Source: Pseudomonadota bacterium (GTDB lineage Bacteria > Pseudomonadota > Gammaproteobacteria > Acidiferrobacterales > Acidiferrobacteraceae). From it: DNA of 14,904 nucleotides. Positions 7,569 through 13,995 of the stretch are shown piece by piece. The stretch's first letter is position 1. Each line of letters starts with the position of its first letter. The notes beneath the pieces were generated by a model. It saw nothing but the letters and a program-made list of their open reading frames with translations, did no database searches and was not told the DNA's origin. Position numbers and translations under genes: made by a program. The stretch lies in NCBI GenBank assembly GCA_021795255.1, contig JAJYPQ010000051.1:1-14904 (forward strand), given 5' to 3'.

Positions 7569-7979
7569 TTAAGGAAGCTCGCGGAGATGGGCGATATAAG
7601 AGGCCTCGTCGGGCATTTGTCTTTGCTGCTGCGCTTCGCGCAAGGCCCCCTCCAAGCACTCCATCATCAAGTGCCGGGCGTGGTGCGGATCCTTTACCTG
7701 TTCTCGTAGGCGTTGCCACTGGTCGACGACACCGGCTGGGCGGTCAGTCGAAATTTGCTCGGCCAAGGCGATATGTAAACCGAGATGCAGGAACGGGTTT
7801 CCCTCCGGCTCGGAATCGCCCGGGCCGGGCTCTCGGGCGAACAGGGCGTGGTATTCGGGGTGGGCGAGCAGGGTCTCTACGATCAGGGCTTCTACGCCTT
7901 CTAAGGGCTTTTGGTCTTGAAAGTGTTGCCAGGCCGCGTAAAAGACCTGGCGCATGGCCGCCCGGTCGTTCGACCACAT
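7569..7979 (-). CDS. DUF1841 family protein
   Basis: A 136-residue protein matching the DUF1841 family of beta- and gammaproteobacteria. It begins MWSNDRAAMRQVFYAAW, has a HPEYH block (56-60), the hallmark NPFLHLGLHIALAEQ followed by TDRP, and a C-terminal HARHLMMECL block with several conserved His residues. Function is unknown; the His/Glu-rich conserved blocks would fit metal binding, which is inference. The ATG overlaps the FIST gene stop by one base (TGATG), so translation is coupled. The stop codon lies in the perfect palindrome TTCCTTAAGGAA (7565-7576). It is the last gene before the terminator at 7391-7414. Confidence 0.88.
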   Translation of the reverse strand: MWSNDRAAMRQVFYAAWQHFQDQKPLEGVEALIVETLLAHPEYHALFAREPGPGDSEPEGNPFLHLGLHIALAEQISTDRPAGVVDQWQRLREQVKDPHHARHLMMECLEGALREAQQQRQMPDEASYIAHLRELP

Positions 7980-9088
7980 CAGCTGGGTTTCTCTGGTATG
8001 TCCCGGAACAGACCCAGGACCGCCGAGTACTGATAGAGGTGGTTGGCATCGTCTAGCGAACCGATCTCACCGTTGCCGTAGACGCCAATAATCGGAAGGC
8101 CCGGAAACTGATGCTTTAAAAGATCCAGATCGCGGTCGGTGTCGCCGTAGAAGTGGGGTCCCCGGCCCATGCACGGGAAGAGTAGGCCAAAGTGGGGCGC
8201 GCCTTTGAGCTCGCGCGCGGTGCGCTCTATGGTTGCGCGGGTGTCGCGCTCGGCGGCCAGGGTATCGCGCATCGCCCAGAACAGCCGTTCTCCGCGCGTC
8301 AGGCGCTGGGCAAAGGTGATCGATTGCTCGCTCAGATTGGCGGCCACGATATGGTTCAAGCGGTAGCGACCTTCTTTTATGGCGGTCGTAGGATCGCCAA
8401 AGGTGACCCCGCCCATGATGAGGTGAAGCGGGATATGCTCCATCTCCCGAACCCCGATGGGCAGTGATTGCACCAAGACGTTGAGCGCCGGATAGTGTCC
8501 GAGCTTAAGCACGTCGTAGTCATGTACCTCGGCCACTTCAATAGGGGATGTCAGCGCCCGCACGCCCTGCGAGGCCCCGAGGCTTGCGCGCACCCCTCGT
8601 AACGCCACCTCGACATAGCCCTGCTCCCGGACTTGGCCACCCGACCAGACCCGAAAGGGTCCCCGTCCCAGCATGTCGCCGGCAATCGCTCCTATGCGCC
8701 GATAGCTCACATCGAGCCAGTCGGCCGCCAGGTCGCTTGGGGCCGCAAGGCTTAATACCGCATCTTCATCGTTCTTGTCCACGCGATCGAGGAAGACTTT
8801 TCCGCCAAGGACCATGGCCGCGGCGGCCGGGGCGTCCAATATCCATTCTTCGTCGGTCAAAAGGCCGGCGGCGGTACAGCCTACAATCTGAGTGCATCCG
8901 GCGGCGCGCGCACAAGCGCGCAGGGCCGGATGCGGATCTGCAGCGAAGTGGTGGGTCAAAAACAGAATAACGGAGCGGGCATGGCTGAGTTGCGCCCGCG
9001 CAAGCGCTTTGCGTACGGCGATCGCCGCTAGTTCTGGTTGAGCCCGCGGCCCACGGCCGAGACCTGTGGCGACTCGGATGCTGTCCAT
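7979..9088 (-). CDS. FIST N- and C-domain signal-transduction protein
   Basis: A 369-residue cytosolic protein with the FIST architecture. The N-domain begins right at the start (IRVATGLGRG) and includes a GCTAAGLLTDE segment (70-80, matching the GCSTAGEI-type block). The FIST C-domain runs from about 195 to 360, with GLLFPCMGRGPHFYG (301-315) and PIIGVYGNGEIG (332-343), the family's C-terminal signature. FIST domains are proposed small-ligand (amino-acid) sensor domains. Here no output domain is fused, so it would act through a partner. The ATG at 9088 lies 61 bases inside the end of nth; no later start precedes the conserved N-terminus, so the overlap seems genuine. Coupled to DUF1841 downstream. 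Confidence 0.88.
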   Translation of the reverse strand: MDSIRVATGLGRGPRAQPELAAIAVRKALARAQLSHARSVILFLTHHFAADPHPALRACARAAGCTQIVGCTAAGLLTDEEWILDAPAAAAMVLGGKVFLDRVDKNDEDAVLSLAAPSDLAADWLDVSYRRIGAIAGDMLGRGPFRVWSGGQVREQGYVEVALRGVRASLGASQGVRALTSPIEVAEVHDYDVLKLGHYPALNVLVQSLPIGVREMEHIPLHLIMGGVTFGDPTTAIKEGRYRLNHIVAANLSEQSITFAQRLTRGERLFWAMRDTLAAERDTRATIERTARELKGAPHFGLLFPCMGRGPHFYGDTDRDLDLLKHQFPGLPIIGVYGNGEIGSLDDANHLYQYSAVLGLFRDIPEKPS

Positions 9089-9762
9089 GGGCCTACTTTA
9101 TCCCCATGCGTACACAAATCAAAGAGCACGCACTGAGGGCAGGCCGGCGTACGCGCCTTGCAGACATAGCGCCCGTGAAGAATGAGCCAATGGTGGGCAT
9201 CGCGGCGGAAGCGGGGTGGCACAAGCCGTGCTAGGCGGTCTTCAACCTCGCGGACCGTGCGTCCCGGGGCGAGCCCCAGGCGATTGGCGACCCTAAAGAT
9301 ATGGGTATCGACTGCGATGGTCGGCTCGCCAAAGGCGGTGTTGAGGATGACGTTGGCGGTTTTGCGTCCAACCCCGGGGAGTGCCTCGAGACGAGTTCTA
9401 TCCCTCGGCACCTCCCCGCTGTGGTCGCGCACGAGTCGCTCGCAGGTCTTTATGATGTGACGGGCCTTTGTGCGATAGAGCCCGATGCTGCTGATAGAGG
9501 CCTTGAGTCGATCTTCTCCCAAGGTCAAAAAGCTCTGCGCATCGGGGGCTGCCGCAAACAAGGTCTTTGTGGCTTTGTTGACACTCCGGTCCGTGGCTTG
9601 GGCCGACAGAATGACCGCGATCAAGAGCTGGAAGACCGAACCGTAGTGGAGTTCGGTGGTTGGGCTCGGATTGAGGGCCTGGAGTCGCGCGAACAGGGCT
9701 TCTCGTTGCGCGGGCCCCAGGCGGATCTTGGGCTTCTTAGACGTGACGATAACGGCCGACAC
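9028..9762 (-). CDS. nth: Endonuclease III (DNA glycosylase / AP lyase)
   Basis: A 244-residue protein if started at GTG 9762; a TTG at 9804 would add 14 basic residues. It excises oxidised pyrimidines from DNA and cleaves the abasic site. The helix-hairpin-helix LPGVGRKTANVILNTAFG carries catalytic K134, AVDTHIFRVANRLGL carries D152, and a C-X6-C-X2-C-X5-C [4Fe-4S] loop uses C201, C208, C211 and C217. Compared with the E. coli enzyme (211 aa) it has a short basic N-terminal extension and about 20 extra C-terminal residues, the latter encoded in the overlap with the FIST gene. No clear Shine-Dalgarno precedes either start; the gene overlaps the end of the HYPFG gene, so coupling is likely. 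Start uncertain, function sure. Confidence 0.95.
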   Translation of the reverse strand: MSAVIVTSKKPKIRLGPAQREALFARLQALNPSPTTELHYGSVFQLLIAVILSAQATDRSVNKATKTLFAAAPDAQSFLTLGEDRLKASISSIGLYRTKARHIIKTCERLVRDHSGEVPRDRTRLEALPGVGRKTANVILNTAFGEPTIAVDTHIFRVANRLGLAPGRTVREVEDRLARLVPPRFRRDAHHWLILHGRYVCKARTPACPQCVLFDLCTHGDKVGPWTASESPQVSAVGRGLNQN

Positions 9763-10153
9763 TGGGCGGCGCGGTGCGCGGCGCCTTTTCCCGGTCGCCC
9801 TCAAGGGTCTTTACCAAAGCCTCGTGATCGTGCTCGACCTTATGCAAGGCATCCTCCGGTAGCTTGGGGAAGATCACGTTGCTGATAAAAGCGCCGAGGT
9901 CCGCGAGGGCCGTTGCCCATTTGTAGTCGTGGAGATGAAAGTTCGACTCCGCGTGCTGCCCGAAAGGGTAATGCTTGAAGTCGACCGCACGCGTGACTTT
10001 GAGGTCGGAATCCTGTTCCACGAAGCTTTTCGCGAACGCATACCACCATTTGTAGTAGCGCTCCTGGAGATCAAGGCTAAATTGATGTTTTTCAAAGAAG
10101 GCAAACGCGCTGATTCGGTTGGCCTTGCCCCCGAAAGGGTAATGTCCTGACAT
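9737..10153 (-). CDS. Uncharacterised 138-aa protein with duplicated HYPFG motif
   Basis: I do not recognise this family. The ATG at 10153 has a strong AAGGAG site. The protein is soluble and rich in aromatics and histidine: MSGHYPFGGKANR at the N-terminus, an ERYYKWWYAFAKSF segment (31-44), a second HYPFG (61-65) followed by NFHLHDYKW (71-79), a moderately hydrophobic stretch (about 80-96, ALADLGAFISNVIF), and HKVEHDHEALVKTLEGD near the end; the last 15 residues look disordered. The two HYPFG copies come from an identical 15-base stretch. It lies 26 bases after the RnfB-like gene and its end overlaps the nth start, which argues that it is a real, co-translated gene. Ligand or metal binding through the His/Tyr residues is only a guess. 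Confidence 0.75.
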   Translation of the reverse strand: MSGHYPFGGKANRISAFAFFEKHQFSLDLQERYYKWWYAFAKSFVEQDSDLKVTRAVDFKHYPFGQHAESNFHLHDYKWATALADLGAFISNVIFPKLPEDALHKVEHDHEALVKTLEGDREKAPRTAPPSVGRYRHV

Positions 10154-10179
10154 GGAAACTCCTTACAAAACGGTTGGCG

Positions 10180-10824
10180 CTATTCGCTGGGGGCTATTCT
10201 ACGGTTTCCGATGCCCGCTTGCCAACCGCGTTGCTTCCGAACCCGCGCCAAGGCGTCCTTGATTTCTTGGCGCTTGCGGGCCGCGCTCGCGCGTACCGAC
10301 TCGGGGCGCGCGAGCCCCTTGGTCCGTCGCCCTTTCCGGTTGAACCGCGCTCGCGCGCGTAGCGCTTCGTCTTGCGACCGGTCGGGCCAGGGGTTGTGCG
10401 GGTAGTCCGGGCGAGCTTCCATGATAAAACAGTCGGCAGGGCAGGGCGCAAGGCAGAGCTTACACCCGGTGCACTCTGCTTTCAGCACGATGTGCACGTA
10501 GCCCACGGCCCCGGCGATGGCATCGACAGGACAGGCCGGTAGGCATCGTCCGCAGCCGATGCAGGCGCTTTGATCGATGGCGACGCGCGCCCGGGGCTCG
10601 GGTGTCAGGGGCGCCTCCCAGGGAGGCGCCTCGCGCTCCAAGAGCGCCGCCAGTGCCAGCCGGGTCGTGTCGCCCCCGGGGGGGCAGCGGTTGAGCTCCG
10701 TATGGCCGCGTACGAGGGCCTGGGCATAGGGCCGACAGCTGGCAAAGCCGCAGCGGCCGCACTGGGTTTGGGGTAAGAGCGCCATGATGTCATGCACGGA
10801 CGCCCGCGGACGTGTGGGGGTCAT
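10180..10824 (-). CDS. Orphan RnfB-like ferredoxin protein
   Basis: A 214-residue protein started at ATG 10824; the frame extends upstream to 10962 but that part is unlike the family. The N-terminal Fes [4Fe-4S] domain has C22, C25, C30 and C47 (QCGRCGFASC...RCPPGG). Two ferredoxin motifs follow: CIGCGRCLPACP (88-99) and CTGCKLCLAPCP (118-129). A basic C-terminal tail covers about 155-214 (KGRRTKGL, ARKRQEIKDAL). This matches RnfB/RsxB, an electron-carrying subunit of the Rnf/Rsx complex, but without the N-terminal membrane helix and with no rnfA, C, D, G or E in view. It is probably a soluble electron-transfer protein. nth nearby recalls the E. coli rsxABCDGE-nth order. No strong Shine-Dalgarno is visible. 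A perfect 21-base palindrome lies within codons 64-71. Confidence 0.88.
   Translation of the reverse strand: MTPTRPRASVHDIMALLPQTQCGRCGFASCRPYAQALVRGHTELNRCPPGGDTTRLALAALLEREAPPWEAPLTPEPRARVAIDQSACIGCGRCLPACPVDAIAGAVGYVHIVLKAECTGCKLCLAPCPADCFIMEARPDYPHNPWPDRSQDEALRARARFNRKGRRTKGLARPESVRASAARKRQEIKDALARVRKQRGWQAGIGNRRIAPSE
10610..10630. repeat. Perfect 21-base palindrome inside the rnfB-like gene
   Basis: GGCGCCTCCC (10610-10619), a single A, then GGGAGGCGCC (10621-10630) form a perfect inverted repeat. It encodes the repeated EAP in EAPPWEAP, at the linker between the Fes domain and the ferredoxin domain. In RNA it would form a tight GC hairpin with a 3-5 base loop. Confidence 0.6.
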
Positions 10825-10878
10825 GGCGCGAGTCTGGCGCGTGCTCGGGTGGGATGCAAGCGCTTGTGACCATGGGTC

Positions 10879-10896
10879 CGACCCTATTTTGGGTCG
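10879..10896 (-). repeat. Hairpin over the stop codon of the QueC-like gene
   Basis: CGACCC-TATTTT-GGGTCG is a perfect 6-bp stem with a 6-base loop. It spans the QueC-like stop codon (10886-10884). No U-tract follows on the - strand, so it is not a classical terminator. The same arm sequences occur in the hairpin at 11552-11566 on the other side of the gene. Confidence 0.4.
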
Positions 10897-11510
10897 TCGG
10901 ACGAGGGCCGAGGCTCGGTGAGGGCCGCTTCGCGAGCACGACACTGCGAGCACCGACCGCACTGCGCGGCATGCCCAAGAAGGCAGCTATAGGTGAGCGT
11001 GTAGTCGACCCCCAAGGCTCGGCCCTGGGCCACTACGTCGGCTTTGCTCATCTCGCGGTAGGGCGTCTCGAGGCTAAGCCCTAAGGACGCCAAACATTCG
11101 ATGAGCGGTCGAATGAAGTCGGGTCGTCCCTCGGGATGATTCTGATCTTCTCGCTGAACCCCCAAGAAGACTCGGCGAGCCTGAGTGTGGAGGGCCCAAT
11201 TGGCCGCTATGCTGACGGCTAAGAGGTTACGGGCACCGAACGGAATGTGAGGCCTCATGGCAGCTTCTCCCACGAGATCGATGGCGAGACGCTGTAGATT
11301 GATCAGAGTAAAGGGGGTATCGGTGCGCGTGCACGCCGCGCTGGCGGCGCGCTGTTCGGGCCGCGCCGCGCTTTGTCCGTAGTCGATAAAAAGCGCCCGC
11401 ACCGCGCCTTGCGCACGCGCCTCGTAGAGCAGCGTGGTGCTCTCAACGCCACCACTTAGGAGCACGATGTCTATCAGTTTAGCCTGCGACGCGGGTAGGG
11501 GGAGCTCCAT
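10884..11510 (-). CDS. Divergent QueC-like PP-loop ATPase (7-cyano-7-deazaguanine synthase family)
   Basis: A 208-residue protein. The PP-loop motif is LLSGGVESTTLL (18-29), with Glu23 where QueC normally has Asp (SGGxDS). FIDYGQSAARPEQ matches the QueC FDYGQRH region, IPFGARN corresponds to VPGRN, and the C-terminal zinc site is C176-x7-C184-x2-C187-x2-C190. QueC converts 7-carboxy-7-deazaguanine to preQ0 with ATP and ammonia. This protein is recognisably in the family but departs from it in several blocks (for example GVQREDQNHPEGRPDF where QueC has GVnxxDxSGYPDCRxEF). True QueC activity is therefore uncertain; a related ATP-dependent amidation or nitrile-forming role is possible. No queD, E or F genes are visible. 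ATG 11510 lacks a clear Shine-Dalgarno. Confidence 0.8.
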   Translation of the reverse strand: MELPLPASQAKLIDIVLLSGGVESTTLLYEARAQGAVRALFIDYGQSAARPEQRAASAACTRTDTPFTLINLQRLAIDLVGEAAMRPHIPFGARNLLAVSIAANWALHTQARRVFLGVQREDQNHPEGRPDFIRPLIECLASLGLSLETPYREMSKADVVAQGRALGVDYTLTYSCLLGHAAQCGRCSQCRAREAALTEPRPSSDDPK

Positions 11511-11551
11511 TCTAGGGTGCTCTGGTCAGCGCTTCAATGCAGTGTATAGGT

Positions 11552-11566
11552 GGGTCGCCCCGACCC
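11552..11566 (-). repeat. Hairpin upstream of the QueC-like gene
   Basis: GGGTCG-CCC-CGACCC forms a perfect 6-bp stem with a 3-base loop in the 170-base gap between metG and the QueC-like gene. No U-run follows. On the - strand it is followed by CCTATACACT, which contains a -10-like TATACA (11548-11543) without a convincing -35. Otherwise I see nothing in this gap: no tRNA and no plausible ORF. Confidence 0.35.
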
Positions 11567-11680
11567 GGAGTTGGACGCAAGCTCAAGCGACCGCGGTTTG
11601 TAGCGAGGACCTGGCGACCGCCGACAGTGTGCTGCCTTTGACGGTCTTGCGCGTGATCAGCGTCGCGGGACTCGCTTTTA

Positions 11681-13741
11681 CTAGCGGATTCTCATACCAG
11701 GATGTGCCCCATCGTCCATATTGACGAGGAAAAGACCGCTGTCGTCGCTTGCGGCAAGTACCATCCCTTCGGAGACACCAAAACGCATTTTGCGGGGTTT
11801 TAAGTTAGCGACACAGACCACCAAGCGGCCCACCAGCGATTCCGGCGAATAGGCGTGGCGAATGCCCGCGAAAACGGTGCGTACCCGGCCTTCGTTCAGA
11901 TCCAAAGACAGCTTCAGGAGCTTGTCGGCCCCTTCGATGTATTCGGCACTCACGACGCGGGCGACGCGGAGATCGACCTGCCCAAAATCTTCGGCACTTA
12001 TGATAGCGGAGTTTTCTCCCGTAGCTTGGTCTCGGCTTGGGGCCGGGCCTGCGCTGGCGGCCTGCGCCGTCGGCCGTGCGGTCTTTGCTGGTGTTTCGGG
12101 GACCGCCATGAGCGGTTGTATGTCGCTGGCCTCGATCCGGCGCATAAGGTGGCTATAGGGTTGGATGGTATGCCCAAGCCAGGGGGTCTTGATGCTCTCG
12201 AAGGTGAGTTTGGGACCGCCGAGAAAGGTCTCGACCGCGGCCGCCGTCTCGGGAATAACCGGCTTTAGATAGGTGACCAGGACGCGGAACAGGTTGAGCG
12301 CTTCTGTGCAGACCCTTTGGAGCTCGGCGCGTCGCTCTACGGCACGCGCGATCTCCCAGGGCCGCGCCTCATCGACATAACGATTGGCGCGGTCGGCGAG
12401 GTCCATGACCGCTTTGACAACCCGGCTGTATTCCCGCGTTTCGTAATGGCCAGCTATGGCGTCCCCTGCGAGCAGGAACTCTTGGTAAAGTGCCGCATCG
12501 GGCAAGGTATCGCTCAAGGCGTTGTCGAGGTATTTGGCCAGAAGCTGACTGGTGCGGCTTGCGATATTGACGAGTTTACCTACCAGGTCGGAGTTGATCC
12601 GGGCGCGAAAGTCGTCAAGATTCAAATCCAAGTCTTCGATGGCCGCGTTGAGCTTGGCCGCGAAATAGTAGCGCAGATATTCCGGGGGCAGGCAATCAAG
12701 GTAGGCGCGCGCGGTGATGAATGTGCCGCGCGACTTCGACATTTTTTTCCCGTTTACGGTCAGAAAGCCATGGGCATTTATGGATTGGGGCCGCGCGAGT
12801 TGGACGGCCTTAAGCATGGCCGGCCAAAACAGGGCATGGAAGTAGAGAATATCTTTGCCGATAAAGTGGTGAACCTCGTATTGCGACCACTGCTCGCAGA
12901 CCTCAGGCAAGGTCAACTGACGGCCTTCCAGCTCATTGCGCAGTTGCCAAAAGGTGGCGATGTAGCCGACCGGGGCATCAAGCCAAACATAGAAGTATTT
13001 GTCCTCGGTGCCGGGTATCCGGAAACCAAAATAGGGGGCATCGCGACTGATGTCCCAATCGGTCAGGCCGGCGGTCAGCCACTCGTCTAGCTTATGGCGG
13101 GCCTCCGGCTGAAGCGCGCCGCCGTGGGTAAAGGCCTTCAGGTCTGCGGCAAAGTCGTTCAGTTTAAAAAAATAGTGCTCGGAGCTTTTGGTGATCGGTG
13201 TCGCTCCACTCAAGGCCGAGACCGGGTTGATGAGATCTTCCGGTGCATAAGTGGCGCCACAGGTCTCGCACGAGTCGCCATACTGATCGGGGGCGTGGCA
13301 GCGCGGGCATTCCCCTTTTATGAACCGGTCGGGGAGGAAAAGGTGTTTGACTGGGTCGAAGGCCTGCTCGATCGTGCGTACGGCGATGTGCCCGCCGGCC
13401 CGGATTTTGTGGTAGAAGTCTTCGGCGAGCTGGCGGTTTTCGTCGCTATGGGTAGAGCCGAAGCGATCAAATTGAATGCCAAAGTCGGTGAAGTCGCGAA
13501 TATGTTCGGCCGCCACCTTGGCGATCAATTGTTCGGGGGAGACGCCATCGGCCTGCGCTTTTAACATAATGGGGGTCCCATGGGTGTCGTCGGCGCAGAC
13601 GTAATAGCAGACGCGACCACGCAGCCTTTGGTAGCGAACGAAGATGTCGGTCTGGATGTACTCGACTAAGTGGCCCAGATGGATTGCGCCGTTGGCATAA
13701 GGCAGAGCGCTCGTTACCAGCATTTTACGGTCGTAAGGCAT
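11681..13741 (-). CDS. metG: Methionyl-tRNA synthetase
   Basis: A full-length, 686-residue class I aminoacyl-tRNA synthetase of the long, dimeric type; it charges tRNA-Met (including initiator) with methionine in the cytosol. HIGH-type motif HLGH (21-24) follows TSALPYANGAI; the zinc knuckle CPRC...CETC uses C145, C148, C158 and C161; KMSKS is at 333-337. The anticodon-binding helical domain spans about 390-540, then a Pro/Ala-rich linker (about 550-582), and a C-terminal OB-fold tRNA-binding domain (about 585-686, FGQVDLRVARV ... GMVLAASD) that mediates dimerisation in related enzymes. The ATG at 13741 has AGGGGGA upstream. It is divergent from apbC, the same arrangement as metG-mrp in E. 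coli. Confidence 0.98.
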   Translation of the reverse strand: MPYDRKMLVTSALPYANGAIHLGHLVEYIQTDIFVRYQRLRGRVCYYVCADDTHGTPIMLKAQADGVSPEQLIAKVAAEHIRDFTDFGIQFDRFGSTHSDENRQLAEDFYHKIRAGGHIAVRTIEQAFDPVKHLFLPDRFIKGECPRCHAPDQYGDSCETCGATYAPEDLINPVSALSGATPITKSSEHYFFKLNDFAADLKAFTHGGALQPEARHKLDEWLTAGLTDWDISRDAPYFGFRIPGTEDKYFYVWLDAPVGYIATFWQLRNELEGRQLTLPEVCEQWSQYEVHHFIGKDILYFHALFWPAMLKAVQLARPQSINAHGFLTVNGKKMSKSRGTFITARAYLDCLPPEYLRYYFAAKLNAAIEDLDLNLDDFRARINSDLVGKLVNIASRTSQLLAKYLDNALSDTLPDAALYQEFLLAGDAIAGHYETREYSRVVKAVMDLADRANRYVDEARPWEIARAVERRAELQRVCTEALNLFRVLVTYLKPVIPETAAAVETFLGGPKLTFESIKTPWLGHTIQPYSHLMRRIEASDIQPLMAVPETPAKTARPTAQAASAGPAPSRDQATGENSAIISAEDFGQVDLRVARVVSAEYIEGADKLLKLSLDLNEGRVRTVFAGIRHAYSPESLVGRLVVCVANLKPRKMRFGVSEGMVLAASDDSGLFLVNMDDGAHPGMRIR

Positions 13742-13995
13742 GTGCGGTTCCCCCTGGAAGCCGGCAAGGTAACAGTTTGAGGTCGACCGGCCAAGGCCGG
13801 CGCGGGGGCTGAGCCGGGCCGCCGCTTCCGATCGCCGTTGGAGTCAGGCCCCGGCGATCTGGGCATCGCGTGGCCCTTCCCTGGCACGTCCCGGTCTAAG
13901 CGACGCCGGCCGACCGGTTTAGATTTTGTGCGACAAGGTGTAGCATGCCGCCCCTAAACCCAGTGTTTTAGTAGGATTTCTGAGGAGAGCTTAAC
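13742..13995. other. Structured divergent metG-apbC intergenic region
   Basis: 254 bases without a plausible ORF. It holds several inverted repeats: CCGGCC-AA-GGCCGG (13787-13800), GATCGCCG (13830-13837) with CGGCGATC (13852-13859) around a 14-base loop, GGCCGGCG (13795-13802) with CGCCGGCC (13904-13911), and GGTTTAG (13916-13922) with CTAAACC (13954-13960) around the candidate apbC promoter. It must carry the promoters of both genes; a metG promoter was not recognisable. Confidence 0.5.
13918..13946 (+). promoter_or_regulatory. Candidate apbC promoter
   Basis: TTTAGA (13918-13923), a 17-base spacer and TAGCAT (13941-13946) match sigma-70 boxes at about four of six positions each. The site is 50 bases before the apbC start. 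A GGTTTAG/CTAAACC inverted repeat brackets it and could be an operator. By-eye assignment. Confidence 0.35.

Noticed and set aside
7543..7576. Palindromes GTCCG...CGGAC and TTCCTTAAGGAA at the DUF1841 stop as a terminator
   Set aside because: Stems are short and no U-run follows on the - strand; the terminator at 7391-7414 is far stronger.
9763..9804. TTG start at 9804 for nth
   Set aside because: It adds a basic, non-conserved 14-residue stretch and deepens the overlap with the HYPFG gene; GTG 9762 is preferred, though neither has a clear Shine-Dalgarno.
9301..9885. 194-codon open frame on the + strand, antisense to nth and the HYPFG gene
   Set aside because: It is a shadow of two genes with motif or Shine-Dalgarno support on the - strand; its translation shows no recognisable domain.
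10825..10962. Upstream extension of the RnfB-like gene to a start at 10962
   Set aside because: The added 46 residues are Arg/Ser-rich, unlike RnfB, and overlap the QueC-like gene; the Fes domain starts properly from the ATG at 10824.
12317..13090. 257-codon open frame on the + strand, antisense to metG
   Set aside because: It lies wholly inside the clear metG gene, has no family resemblance and no ribosome-binding site; GC-rich codon bias opens such antisense frames.
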